In this document: positions 24,601-36,151 of the stretch, one piece after another | How positions within the stretch are numbered: position 1 is the stretch's first letter | How the letters are laid out: each line of letters starts with the position of its first letter | Source: Membranipora membranacea | Lineage: Eukaryota; Bryozoa; Gymnolaemata; Cheilostomatida; Membraniporidae | Direction: 5' to 3' | Length of the DNA: 64,000 nt | NCBI GenBank assembly: GCA_914767715.1 | Contig: OU612070.1 | Location: 11,861,501 to 11,925,500 of the forward strand | The notes under the pieces: model-generated | Database searches by the model: none | The model's input: the letters and a program-made list of their open reading frames with translations, nothing else | Told to the model about the DNA's origin: nothing | Position numbers and translations under genes: made by a program

Positions 24601-27600
24601 GAAAAACCTAAAGACATATGGTAGCAAAATGATTCAATTCTGTGAGTCATATTGTGACAATTTGATCTGGGAAGAATGTGAAGTTGACTGGCCTTGGGTT
24701 GTTGGTACTGGGATATACTGGGTTAAACAAAAAGCCACAGCCATGTTTGAATTGCAAAAATTTTCCTGTTTATAATCTTTGCAGTTTGAGAGAGAATACC
24801 ATGTAGCAGTGACATACCAGCGCACCTGGCATACAAGCTAACAGATCAAGCGGAATGATAAACAACGGAAATAGTAATTTTTTCCACTTACTGCTGTGTT
24901 TAACAGTAGCAAACTGAAACACAATCGGAATATCCCATGTTATCTCCCAATACTTTGAGTTAGATGTGGAACCATGAGATAAGCTGCATGGTTGAATAGC
25001 TGGTTCCTGACGAGATATTCCACTTTGTTCTTCTATCAAGCATTGTTTTGCTACCTCATTGCCAGGAGTCACCTTAGTCACAGTTCCTGTTATGAATATG
25101 AAAAAAAATCAAAAGTAAATGGATGGGAACTCATATTTTATTCAAGTGATGGTTATATCATATAAATTATTCAAGGATGATAAATAGCTACCCCAGACTA
25201 GAACTCAAACATGAGCACATGAACTGTAACGATAATTTACTCTGTTTGAATCACCTCTGATAAACGATGACAGCAGTGAAGGTCAATTTTCTCTCAAACC
25301 ACAAATGATTAAGTTTCTCATCAAAACTCTGATCAACTTCAACTCCAACCAGAGTATATCAATCATGATCACTGCCTCATTGTCTAACGGCTGTGTGAAA
25401 ACTAAGACAGTGCTACGTTTATCATTGATGAAGTCTCAATTCTAGTTTGGCTTTATCTAAACTGATGCTCACGGCAGTTTCTTAAGATAACACAGGGAGT
25501 TTGGTTTCTGGAGTTGTTTTTCTTTGGCATTTTGGCACCCGACCCCTAAATAAAAAGTGTAACATATTTGATCTATGTGTTTGTTGGTTTTGGTGCACAA
25601 AAATGAGATGATAGGAGTGATATGTTCAGTTGGGAAACCTGGCAATGATTTTTTAGGAATATATACACTAGAATCCATCTAATATCCTTAGCAAATATAC
25701 ACTCTATCTGGATTTGCATGTGCATAAATATTGAGAAATTACATAGAAACACAATTTCAGTGTTGCAATTTCCAAGAGTACACAAACGCATTACCTACTT
25801 CATGCTACCATTCAGTTGATGAATCTCATGGGGATTTCTAGACCAGCCTTTATGAAAGCGTTCCCATGATATTCCCCCACATAACCCCATTGCCAGAACT
25901 TAGGCTTTCGTTTGATCATTAAGGGCTGGATGGGCATAACCCTTGACCTTGACCACTTTCCTAACGGCTCCTTCCTGCTAACTACGTATGGCGTGTCATG
26001 GGGATTTGTTGGTTGCGGAGCTTAGATTTATCTGTAGTGATATCAAAGAGGCATTGTAGAATCTGACAGAAAAAAATCTGAATGATCAATATAGCTTTAA
26101 TCGAATAATTCATTAACCACAACTAACTCGACCACCTAACAATGAAAAATAAGAAATATGGTACAGCCTCATATGAACATCATTAGGGCTGTAATTCTGA
26201 ATGAAACATTGTATCAGAAGCAACAAACAAAAAAAGCATTGTGATTATTAGAAAAAATTAAAAAAACTTACTTTCTTCTTGATAAATCTGTACTTCACGA
26301 AGGTTTATGAAATTATCTTCGCCCTGTACATTATTCCTGACAAGCACATATCTAGCCAATTGAGGTGTGGCTAATTGGACAACTCCAACCAACCCAAATG
26401 CGATGTCATCATTTGTTCTATTCCACTCGCTGTAGTCAACTGTCATTCCATCCTTGGGAGTAGTTTCTAAACTTAGGCTGTGGTATATACCTATTTTCTT
26501 TGAACGCTGGGCTAAAAAAGAGTTGCTGTCAAATTAACAATAATATTATGTTATTGTTTCTCACATGGAAGTAATATTTAGAGGTTTAATCAGAGGGGTT
26601 ATCACAAAAATACTATATAAGAATTCAATTATACTTGTTATGAATTATTGAACAAAAAATCACTCAAGTCAACAGAGCAAAAGTCAGATTGACAATGAGC
26701 AACAAAGTGGTCGAATTAGAGTGGTGTAGTATTTTTGTTGTTGAAGTTTTTTTTGGTTTTCACCCCATTATGTAGAAACTCCCAAAACCACAATCTGGGA
26801 GACGCGATATTTTGACCCCTTAACCGATTTTTGGCAACATAAAATTCAATAACTACGCCATTGTTCTTCTAAAGCTGCGTTTAAATTGTCAACTAATCTG
26901 CCTATTTGAACAACGCCAAAATTCACCACCGATAAATCTTCTAATGTAAACATTGTGTCGGTGCAGAATAATCGGAGTTTAATGAAATCGTTGGTCTGTG
27001 ATCATGTCACAGAATGAACGACACAGGGTCCGATTCCATTGATACATAGCCAATTAAAACACAGATATGTAGGTAATATTAATAGTATTAATAGTAATAT
27101 TGTCGCAAAATGGTATCTGATTGGTCAATATAGTAGCTTGATTGATAGATCAGGGTGGAGTTATTAGACCGACAAATCTAGTGTAAAAGCAAAATCGTCA
27201 TAACCTATATTACACCGACATTTACTGCCGACAGTTATGGTATGTCGGTGTTGTTCAATTATGCAGATTTTTTGACAATGTAAACGCAGCTTAAAGCTAC
27301 TTTTCCTGTATGTGCGTACGCTGAGAAAATCTGGCAAAAAGATATATCTCCTTAATTGCATATACATCAAACAGGTCCACCATCCACCAATCACCACCAC
27401 CACCACCATCATTTGTGTGAGCAAAGCCTGTCCCATCTCCTGAGTGATATAGAATTCCATCCACGGCATTGTAAGCTGACAATGGAGTTGTGCCTACTAT
27501 GTAGGTGCTGATCTGATATGCTGGCTTTTTGTAAGCTATATTTGGATTTGAGACTGTTAAAAAATCAAAGTGAAGACAAATTCTTATTAAGTGATGTGAG

Positions 27601-30600
27601 GGTAACAGGAATGACACAACGGAGGGGATTTATCTATGCTGATGCCAACAAGGTCCCTGAATGGATCATTTCTACTATAGACTATTAATTGATCAAGAGG
27701 CTATTCTAGACCAATCTCAGACTACACCCGGTTTTCGACACCAGGGTTTATTGGGTTCCAAATATGCTGCTGAGCCTTGCAGGTCTTGCAAACACGCTTT
27801 ATGCATTGACACTAAAGAAAAAAAACGTTTTCCCATTTGTTGTGGGAAGTTGAATTTCAAAGAATGTAAGTAAAACTAGCTATTTACATGGTTGTTGGTA
27901 GATCTCCACCTCAGCCAGGTTGATGTGTTCATTCAATAATGTGACTGCAACAAATCGTGCCTGGATAGTCTGCTGCAGGGCTATCTTTTGTTCAATTTTC
28001 TTTTGGAGTGTTTTCAACAAAGTCCAACCAGGACCATCGAAGAATATTTCCTTCCCCTCCATTCCTTTCAGGGAGAACTGTGCATCAACACTGGTATAAA
28101 TTGTCACCTCCGCACGATCAACTGGGACAATATAGCAAAAGAATATATAACATGCTGTGGTAACTGCACATCACAATGAAAATCAAATGGCAGCTTCCTA
28201 AAACATGTGATTCGGATAGCCTCACTTCTCTAATAGAATGACATTCTACACAGCATACATCAGCTTTGGCAACAGGAAAACTAAAATACTTGGCGATTTG
28301 GTTTTTTACCTGATAGTACTGTCCATCTCAAAAGAATTTTGTCTGAATTCGCAAGGATACCAGGTAAACGATATTGTTACAAAAGTTATCAATCTGGATA
28401 ATCCATGTTCACCAACATTTATAGTACAAATAGAATAGCAACAGCTTTTATCAACAAGTGCCCTATGCGTGTGGATTGTGTCACTGTTGGACTGCTAAGC
28501 TAAGAAAATTTAATGTGATGAAAGAACGGCTTCCATATATACAATTCAATCATGACTCTTTAGAGACTGAAGTCCTTATTTAATACATAAAGACATGCAA
28601 AGCTGCAGACAAACATACACTGATCTGGCCTAGTATAGACATAAACTTCTGCGATGGTGAATACACTTTCCAAGTCCACAATCCACCACTGAGGTCCTGG
28701 CCCTATTTTTTTAGTATGAGTGAAGATAATATCGGATCCATCATATATAATTCCATCTACAGCATTTTTTGCACTCCAGTCTTTTGAATCCTCATCATAA
28801 GTGGTCCTCTGATAAGCATGTTTCATGAGCGCCACATTTGGATTCACACCTGAACAAATGAACCATGTCATTTCTTATTTGCCAAATGATATAAGTGGTG
28901 GCTCTTAGTTAAGAAACCACCTTAAAGTATGAGTGCAAACGCCATATGTTCAGCAACGCGGTATCATTGTCCACATCAGTACAGAAAGGAGAATACTCAC
29001 TAAGTGGCTGAAAGACCTCAACTTCGACCAAGTTGATTGAATCACCATCGTCTCTGACAAGAGCCACAAATCTCGCTTGTTGCGTTTGATTGACCTCAAG
29101 AGTTTGGATCAGCTGATCACCAGGAAGTTGTCCCAAATCAGTCCACAAGGCCACATTAAAATTAATGTCTTCATTCGCATTGGACTCCAGATCAAACACT
29201 TCCCTTCTGCCCACATAGACTTTAACTTTGGACCGTCCATCTATGAAGATAAAAGGCAACGAGCAATTAGACTCCATTTGAGGCTTGCTCTTTTTGAACT
29301 GTACATTGTCAATGACAGTGGTATTACTGCCAAATGTAATCTTTGTGTGATGAAGCGTGGAATAGTGTACCAACAAGCCAGAAGAAATTTTATTTTTAGA
29401 TGTTGATTTTACAGAATCAACATAATTTTACATTTTTCATATCTGCTTTGATAGAATACTTGGACTGCGAAAATGTGACAGCCTGTCTTATGATCTTTCT
29501 GGAGATTAACACAAAACGATTATTTTATAAACAAAAACTCCTCTCTATGCAAATTGTCTTCTGGAAATGCCTACCTAAACCATATTTCTTCTCATTTTGA
29601 ATTTGAATTCTAACTTTTCTGATAATGTAATTCCAGTTTAGCTCACTAGGTTATGAGTTGTCAGGCCTTTAAGTTGATTTATTTGTGACAACTGATAGCT
29701 CAGTACTCTGGATATTCCATTAATTTTTCAGCTTAAAGTATTTATCCTTACCACACACAGTAATTGACAATGGTATGTGAGTCCATGGCTCAATGTTCAA
29801 AAAATCGAAACAAAACAGTGTTTTTTATATTTCACACCTATTTACATAGGTCCATATAACAATTAAAAAACTGAACAAATATAAATACCTATCACCTTGA
29901 AGAAATTTTCCAAGAATAAATTCTGTGGCTGATAATCTGATTATCTTCTGGCACATATAGTTCACCGTGGAATATTTGACTTCAAGAGCCAGCCAGCTAG
30001 CATTTAGTCTATGGGTCCAGGCTCAAAATAACATATTTCAAACCATGAAATGAGCATGGACAGAACGGCTCATCACAGTAATGTGTCGGGATGGAAATTA
30101 GTTCAACCCCAGTGAACTGAAACCGCGCGCGCTTCATATGTATGTTGGGCCTTATCTGTGATATTAATATAAAAATTGTTGAGAATGTTAGTAGTACTTG
30201 TAACATGGCGTCACACCCAACAATAGATTAACTTACGATTATTCGTTCTTGCAAATATACGCAAGGCTGAGATCAGGAATTCACGCTTGAGATCTACCAC
30301 CCACCACTGTTGCCCATCACTCTGAGTATGAGAGTATTCTTTATCACTTCCATCGTCATTGTAAAGGACACCATCTACCGCAAGACCTGCATTCCCCTCT
30401 ACATTGCCATCCTTGTAGGTGGTCTTTTGGAATGCTGGTTTGTCGAGTGCCACGTTTGGGTTCACACCTAAAATGGCCAGTGATGTCTTCTCACTTGATA
30501 ATAATTTTTACAGAGCACCCTACAGAGACAGTTTTATTTCTCAGAGATTGAGACCAAATATAAACATACATACATATGTTGTGTTACTGTAGAGACACCC

Positions 30601-32570
30601 GCAGTTCTCATAGAACGCCGGACATGACAGGGTGGGCTGCCCCTAATGAGGGACGCAATTTGCACGAAATCCTCGTACTGAGAGTGTGATACATCCTAGG
30701 AAACTAGAATGCATCCTAGAGGTGAGGCCATTGAGGACCTCCTAATTGTGAGTGTGCAGTGAGCTTCCAAAAGCTGAAACAGGCACTAATCGCCAATTGC
30801 CAGTGACACTTTGATATAAGCCAATTGATGTCAATAGGATGACAATATTACTTCACAGTGAAGTTGTCAATATATTTTTTTATTTCTAGAAAAAGTGATG
30901 TTGGGGTACTTGGGTCAGTCAAATCTGAGCACAAGACTGTACTCACCTATTGGCTGAAAGACCTCAACTTCCACCAAGTTGATTGGTTCACTATCATTTC
31001 TAACAAGAGCAACAAATCTTGCCTGGCGCGTTGGATTGACTTCAAGAGTTTGGACCAGCTGTTTACCAGCTAGCTGTCCCAAATCTGTCCAAATAGCAGC
31101 ATTGAAATCGATTTGCCTATTCGCAATTGACCCAGGATTAAACGCATCACTTTCTCCAACATATACCTTCACCTTTGCACGGTCCTCTGTAAAGATAATC
31201 AATCCACTAAAACTAACTGGTTCAATCAATTGAATAACTTGCTATGAGATACATTTATAGTAATGTAGGATTTCACATGACTTTTGGTAAAAAGTGATCC
31301 TTTATATGCTTGAATCAAGAGATTACAGATATTAAATCAGTCCATCAAGAAGGGATGAACCACATTAAAGACCACCTCCACGGCTCAGAAATATCATCCT
31401 GCAAATATAGTTTTGAACAACCAAGCAGAAAGCATTATTCTGGGCAAATGTGCCTGAAAGTAATGGGTATACGACTTCCATTGACCTAGATTCCGAGTCA
31501 GCTGGTTCTGATAAATAATATGAGCCAAAGCTTCGAGCCTCACAGACATTACGCTCTGATTAAGATTTATAGCATTCTAATAAATAAATGCTCAAGAGTC
31601 TCTGTTATGCTTATTGTTTTGTTGACTCAGATAATATTTGACCTGAGAACAGCAGTTAACAGGGGGTTTCCTGCGGATTTATACTGAAGCGTATTAGTAA
31701 TAGCTTACCGGTAATGAGTCAATGGACTAACGGATTAACACAATTTTGCATTGATAAGCATGTATAATAAATGATGATATCAAATGAGAATTACCTCGAG
31801 TTTTTCTTGCAAACACACTCAAAGTTGCAATAAGGTAATCACGCTGTAGGTCTACCACCCACCACTGCTGTCCTGTTCCTTTTGTATGTGTGTGTTCTGT
31901 TACACCACCATCATTGTTATAAAGTAATCCATCCACAGCAAGACTTGCACTCCCTTTTCCTGGGTCTCCTGTGTAAGTGCTTCTTTGGAATGCTGGCTTG
32001 TTGAGTGCCACATTAAAGTCAAAACCTGCAGTGAGCAATCTTTACAGAATAAAATGTTGATGATGGAAATCAGCACACCAACTAGAGAGAAACAATTTCA
32101 ACGATCATAATACTGAGAAATAGTAAGCTAGCATACAAAGGCATCAAAGATCGAGTCATTGACTGTATAATGCCTGCGACTTGACTTTAATAAATGCCCT
32201 CATCGTGATTGTGCTAATTCGTTCCTGTTTTACGGTTAGAATATCTTCATCAAGCCCCATGGTATAACCCAGGTGTACAACAATACTTACCTACCTACAC
32301 TCTGTCTTTAGCAAGTAAGCAATTTGAAGAAAAAGTTCATTTCACCATCATACTAGGCAATGTTTAAGTGTAATCCTCTAAGCAATGAACTTATTCGCTG
32401 ACAGTACCTTTCACACATAATGTGCATCTCTACACTTTAAAGTTACAAGTAAATAGTAAAATCTGCAAATTCTAAACACGCAAAGTTCATCAGTGTACCT
32501 CACCTTTCCCATAGGATATAGCGCAGCTGCAGATGATCAAAATAGAGAAAGCGATTTGGATTAAGCCCAT
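14666..32570 (-). CDS. Gene A: FTP-lectin/Fn3 transmembrane receptor with a frameshift
   Basis: There are 26 coding exons (5' to 3'): 32504-32570, 31795-32025, 30947-31186, 30237-30467, 29001-29240, 28619-28849, 27888-28121, 27320-27553, 26272-26511, 24892-25086, 23805-24008, 22037-22163, 21708-21892, 21343-21440, 20624-20801, 20069-20175, 19655-19847, 18878-18966, 18146-18382, 17853-17959, 17445-17616, 17127-17235, 16667-16901, 15899-16092, 15531-15673, 14666-14757. They sum to 4613 nt, one base short of 1538 codons. Layout: signal peptide, four FTP domains, a divergent lectin-like domain, five Fn3, RPTP-type juxtamembrane domain, one TM, tyrosine-rich tail. Compared with gene B, exon 19 lacks one G near 18332, and a TAG follows at 18320-18322. 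As read, the product is about 1128 aa with no membrane anchor. It could be a pseudogene, an allele, a sequencing error or a secreted form. Ligand and role are unknown; FTP domains usually bind fucose-containing glycans. Confidence 0.85.
15145..15350 (-). mobile_element. Old SINE body in gene A intron
   Basis: It resembles 35035-35250 in gene B and the body of the SINE at 53160-53466 (shared CACACAGTGGACCTC, and GGTACCAGTATCAAT against TTGCCAGTGCCAAAT). It is present at the same place in both paralogs, so it predates the gene duplication or was copied by conversion. Confidence 0.55.
15899..16092 (-). CDS. Gene A exon 24: Ser/Thr-rich stalk and transmembrane helix
   Basis: A Ser/Thr-rich stalk is followed by a hydrophobic run, LFTGVTATGAVMVTVAVIVS and a few more apolar residues, then basic RRLKHKK from the next exon as stop-transfer. 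It runs from phase 0 to phase 2. Gene B exon 36403-36596 is the exact counterpart. Confidence 0.88.
16320..16324. other. Empty target site of the 5.4 kb TIR element
   Basis: Gene A reads AGG-CTCCCTTAGCAGTTCC without interruption. In gene B the same sequence is split by the element at 36828-42264, with GCTCC on both sides. This is a natural pre-insertion site. Confidence 0.85.
16667..17235 (-). CDS. Gene A exons 22-23: RPTP-type juxtamembrane ectodomain
   Basis: Exons 17127-17235 and 16667-16901 encode a module with SYIVIVQQKDG, then VGDGRIYNGFFNQVLEEGAKY. A V(G)DG-x-x-YNGF-x-N-x-x-L-x-x-G-x-x-Y pattern next to the membrane is typical of animal receptor tyrosine phosphatases of the Fn3 class. 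This ties the receptor to that family even though its own tail has no catalytic domain. Confidence 0.72.
17445..22163 (-). CDS. Gene A exons 12-21: five fibronectin type III domains
   Basis: Each domain is split in two: 22037-22163 with 21708-21892, 21343-21440 with 20624-20801, 20069-20175 with 19655-19847, 18878-18966 with 18146-18382, and 17853-17959 with 17445-17616. Fn3 hallmarks are the tryptophan strand in LSWQSP, (T/R)-Y-N-(I/F)-x-V near the second half, and closing proline/glycine joints such as CPG and SPEIG. Most have extra cysteines. The fourth carries the 1-base deletion. The intron positions inside the domains are the same in gene B. Confidence 0.82.
19051..19328. mobile_element. 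hAT-like MITE in gene A intron, 8-bp target duplication
   Basis: The terminal inverted repeats start CATAGACTTAATAATAAAC and end with the complement ...TATTATTAAGTCTATG. An 8-base duplication, GGTTCTGT, flanks both sides (19043-19050 and 19329-19336). The 278 bases are non-coding. The same element occupies the matching intron of gene B. The 8-bp duplication suggests a hAT-type source; the terminal bases alone do not prove it. Confidence 0.82.
23198..23520 (-). pseudogene. Degenerate counterpart of the nested ORF in gene B
   Basis: It lies in the intron between gene A exons 11 and 12. Translated, it preserves MLAICLNNNG, KVNLKQGL and DHCC, matching the 139-aa ORF at 48749-49168. The start region is broken by an early TAG after ATGATGAAAAGAAGTTTCCC. 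Within the identical KVNLKQGL block the two copies differ only at silent positions, a hint of past protein-level constraint. Confidence 0.45.
23805..25086 (-). CDS. Gene A exons 10-11: divergent galactose-binding-like domain
   Basis: Exons 24892-25086 (195 nt) and 23805-24008 (204 nt) are phase 1-1, like the FTP pairs before them. The first ends YWEITWDIPIVFQFATVK, which lines up with QWW-x-VDL-x-x-x-(F/Y)-x-IA-x-x-x-V of the FTP first halves. The second ends with TKFKITGAEP...LTEVKVYK, which lines up with ARFVA...INLVEVEV(F/Y). Two cysteine-containing segments are added. I infer a fifth, strongly diverged discoidin/FTP-like domain. Most lectin-site residues are not recognisable, so sugar binding is doubtful. 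Confidence 0.6.
26272..32025 (-). CDS. Gene A exons 2-9: four FTP (fucolectin/tachylectin-4-type) lectin domains
   Basis: Eight exons of 231-240 nt, all phase 1-1, form four two-exon domains: 31795-32025 with 30947-31186, 30237-30467 with 29001-29240, 28619-28849 with 27888-28121, and 27320-27553 with 26272-26511. The first halves carry N-x-A-x-x-K-x-A-x-Q, the A-V-D-G-x-x-Y motif and QWW(V/I/M)VDL. The second halves carry K-V-x-(V/I)-Y, ARFVA and INL(V/A/R)EV(E/Q). This is the F5/8-like jelly-roll fold of eel fucolectins. Strict phase symmetry lets domains be duplicated or skipped without a frameshift. Domains 1 and 2 are alike; gene B has three domains, so gene A gained one or gene B lost one. 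Confidence 0.88.
26873..27291. mobile_element. Harbinger-like MITE in gene A intron
   Basis: The inverted termini are AGCTGCGTTTA-A-ATTGTCAA and its complement TTGACAATGTAAACGCAGCT. A 3-base TAA duplication flanks the 419 bases (26870-26872 and 27292-27294). The TWA-type duplication is usual for PIF/Harbinger. There is no ORF. The right end lies only about 30 bases from the donor of exon 27320-27553. Gene B lacks it at the matching place. Confidence 0.8.
32504..32570 (-). CDS. Gene A exon 1: signal peptide
   Basis: It encodes MGLIQIAFSILIICSCAISY followed by GK and ends in phase 1 at AAAG|GTGAGG. A short start, a hydrophobic core and small residues before the join make a typical secretory signal. 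The gene B counterpart is exon 56126-56192, also 67 nt. Confidence 0.85.
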
Positions 32571-34200
32571 TTCAGCTGTTCATTGTGTTCCTATGCCTCC
32601 CCGAAGTGTCAAAGCTGTGATTAAACAAACTTTCACGTGAGCCATTCATCACAGTTTAAAATCCATCTGATAACCTGGTTGGGCAGTTTAAGGCTTAATT
32701 CATTGTTTTATCTTACTTGGGTGGTACCTAACGAGACCGACATTGTGGCTATCAGGAGGAAGCATGGCTTTATCATCAGTTTGTTTAGCACTCTAATACT
32801 TACACTATCATGGTTTGGTATTCAATCGAGTACTTGACTTCACTGATAAGGTAGGCTTTATACCTTTCACCACTTCCACTTCGAGATAAGGTACTCCAAA
32901 GTTTAAATGTTACAATAAATGCCTAGCTACCAGCTACCATAAATTAACTAAACTTTGTATGGTGAACAAATAGCTCAGTGTTGATTTGCTTTCACTGCAA
33001 GAAGTTTCTTCTATGGATTAAAGTTAACAAGCGAAGGGCAACAACTCCTTACTCGAAAATAAATAGATCAAACTTATGGTCAAGTGTAGCAGTTAAGAGT
33101 ACGTCAAATTCTACATCATGCAATAGTTCTGCATTTTAGATTGAATTGTAACGATCGCAGTTTCCATTTTTACTAGTGTTTTAATCGGCCATAATTTCCG
33201 ACTGGTAACCACAAGAGGATAACGTGAGTACTACAACAGTGGTAATTATTCATATAAACCCGAGGGCGCTGGGGGCTGGAGTATTCGAGGGAGACTCTGT
33301 GGCACCAATCGCCTGGCAGTGAGCAGCAAGCCATGCGATCTTACCATCCCAAAAATAATGGGCTGATTGCACTATTAAGCTAGGCCGCTATTCACTCTTA
33401 TACCGCAAGCTAATTTTGTTCCACCATTGCCACCCTGTTAACATAGCGTGCGAATTATAGTTGTGTTATATGTTACATGGCCTATTGATACGATCCCTGC
33501 TAGTATTTAGTTGTTATTCCAGCTAGTTTGCATGTCTTTCAATGCTGCCACATATCTATCCCTGAGTCAGTCAGTAGACGGGTAATCCTATAAAAACTTT
33601 TCTAAAGCAGTTGTGTACATAAAAGTCTAACAGCAATTCTAACTCATTACCATACATATCACTTTTTGAAAAGACAAAATTTCATAAAAACATTTTCAAC
33701 TTCATTTACCTGGTCGGCTCACTTGTATGACAGTGACGGTGTTAGTTTGATCTATCTTCTGCACCATCCATGACCAGCCACAGACTATACAGCTGTTTAT
33801 TACATCAATAGTTTGATAGCAAGGACAGAGTTGAACCCTCCCCCCCCCTGTTTAACACAAGTAAAATTCCATGAAAACCCCCTTGTGATTCCTGTTATGA
33901 GGGCAAAACACAAAACATAACCCTCTCACTACATAATGTATGAGAATCATCTTTTACACTTGTAACACAAATTCTGACCCCGGGATTCCTCTACTAAATC
34001 ATCAGTTGGAGTTACTCTACCATGTACAAAGAGGAGACGACTATAATTATGCTTTAAGATTTCTTGATAAGGGTGCGGTTATTCAACCAGGGCGGGTGTA
34101 TCCCAGCCTCCCCGATTCAACAGGACCTGCAAGGTGTTTTTTTGCTGGCTGTTACGGATACATAAATAAAGATATAATTTTATGGAACAAAAATTATTAG
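32571..34200 (-). promoter_or_regulatory. Gene A upstream flank, conserved with gene B
   Basis: Blocks of this region match 56193-57330 upstream of gene B, for example TACTTGGGTGGTACCTAA near 32715, the AGGAGGAAGCATGGCT block near 32755, and TTGGAGTTACTCTA near 34005. The promoter was therefore duplicated with the gene. I cannot point to a convincing TATA box or start site. Confidence 0.5.
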
Positions 34201-34599
34201 AATGGAGTCTAAATTCTATTTTTCATGAACACAAGTGTCAATAAGTTATTTATTTTAACATTAATAGACTCAATTGTACGGGCGTGTAGCTTCTGTGACT
34301 GCAATATGAACAATTGCGTTGTCAACAAAAGACTTTCATAATGATTATTTGGTTTTACAAATCAACAGCGGCAACTCCCAATTAGTGATTTCATAAACTT
34401 TTCGTACGATGCATAAACAAATGTAGCAGATGATTCACGGAAAATCTACTGCCACTTGATCTGAGGCTGAGCCTCCATATTCATGTTGCCGCATAGCTGA
34501 AACAATTGTTAATAGCTTCAAAAATCAGGCGAACTCCTCAATGCACACGAGATTGATAACACTAAATAAACTAATAAATGTTCCATTTTGGATTAATTA

Positions 34600-34605
34600 T
34601 TTATT
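34600..34605 (-). terminator. Gene B poly(A) signal AATAAA
   Basis: AATAAA on the minus strand lies 85 bases past the gene B stop codon. The aligned position in gene A reads AAATTTTTTG, so gene A has no signal there; its next AATAAA is near 14283-14297, within 400 bases. Confidence 0.55.
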
Positions 34606-34689
34606 TAGGAATTTTAGTTTCAAGGTTACGTTTTAAGATTAAAATGCGACTGTTCTAATAAGCCAGTTAAGTATTTTCAATCTTAATGT

Positions 34690-36151
34690 TCATGAAGATG
34701 TGTTCTGATAACTGACATCTGGGGTCTCCAAATCAATATCTCTCCCTTGAGGGATAGAAGCATAGTCATCATCATCACCTGCTGTAAAACCAAATTATTG
34801 AATACTATCAAAGATTGATTATAGCTACAAATGTCAAAATCAAAACTATCTCTATCTCTGCTAGACTCGATCTTATCCCGAAGAGTCATTGCCTTACATA
34901 ATCAATCAGTCATGGATCAATCAAACTATGGACAAGAAGAAATTTTAATGGTAATCATATAACAAATTATTCTGTTGTCAGTCTAGAGCTATTTCACTGT
35001 TTCACTGTTTCAGCTGGTATTCTTGAGCTGCATTAATGGTTGGGGGAGGTGGGAGGCAGTGGGAGAGGTACGAAATATACAGTTGGTACTTCAGGGGGCA
35101 TTGTCGGAGGGGATCTGTTTTACTGCCTGCGGGATGTGCAATCACACAGTGGACCTCTGGTATTTTCAATAACACTCCACAAGAACCTGGCTAAGAACAA
35201 TTGGTATCAGTATCAATCCAGGAATGACTGCAGGTTGCCGGAATTAAAGCATGATCTCAGAGGTTTAACTAATTCATGCTCTTAAAGTGTTATAGAAAAC
35301 AAGAAACAACCACTCTCCATTATCAAAGTATTCTTATAGCAATGGCAAACAAACAAAATTTACTTGCACACAAACATTATTGAATGATAATATAACTGAT
35401 TTTAAAGTGTAAAAACTCAGGGTTTAGGGTATGTTATTTCCCCTGTTACAGATAAACTCTTAAACATCTTTGCCTAGGCTACCATTGACCGTACTGATTT
35501 GTGACTATTTCTGGTGAAAGCAAATCAGCCTGGTACCTAACAGAGGCGAACCAGGTATAGGCTCTCTGTCATACTGTTTGTGGATCATAATTTTAATGTT
35601 AATCTGTAACAGGGGAGATAACAGACTCTAAATCCTAGGTTTTTGCACTTTGAAATCGGTTATTTCATTCAATACTGTCCTTGTGCGAGTAAATTTAATT
35701 TGTTTATTCATTGCTATGAGAATGCATAGATATGAATGTTGGTTGTTTTTTGCTTTCCTAAACACACGCCTCCGGAATCCTAACAGAGAAATGTTCATAT
35801 CAAAACCTCAGTCGAAGATTTTTCCATTGATGTTGAATAGGTCGGGTATCAATTTCAAGCCAAATTAACACGTGCAGCTATGATATTTAGGTTATTAAAA
35901 TCATACTTTTACTCCTTGTGATGTCTCCAATGCAGTGAAAGTTCTGTAATTTACCCTATCTAAAGAGCTAGTATTATAATAGATTGCTACAAATTATATC
36001 ATCCATACCATTTGTTGGCTCCTCGTGTAATGCTCCTCCATAGCTATCCATCTCAACACTGTTATAAGTGTGTTCCTCTTGGTCTGTTTTAGGCATAGGC
36101 CGCTCATAATCTTCACCTTTTCTTTCACTGTTCCTTTTATGTTTAAGTCTC
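34690..36151 (-). CDS. Gene B exons 23-24: tyrosine-rich tail
   Basis: Exons 36009-36151 and 34690-34781 carry GEDYERP, EEHTYNSVEM, GDDDDYASI and C-terminal SYQNTSS. These tyrosine motifs are kept between the paralogs while neighbouring residues change (for example SYRRSLPEE against SYGGALHEE). The NAGNAG acceptor of the last exon is also kept. Confidence 0.8.
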
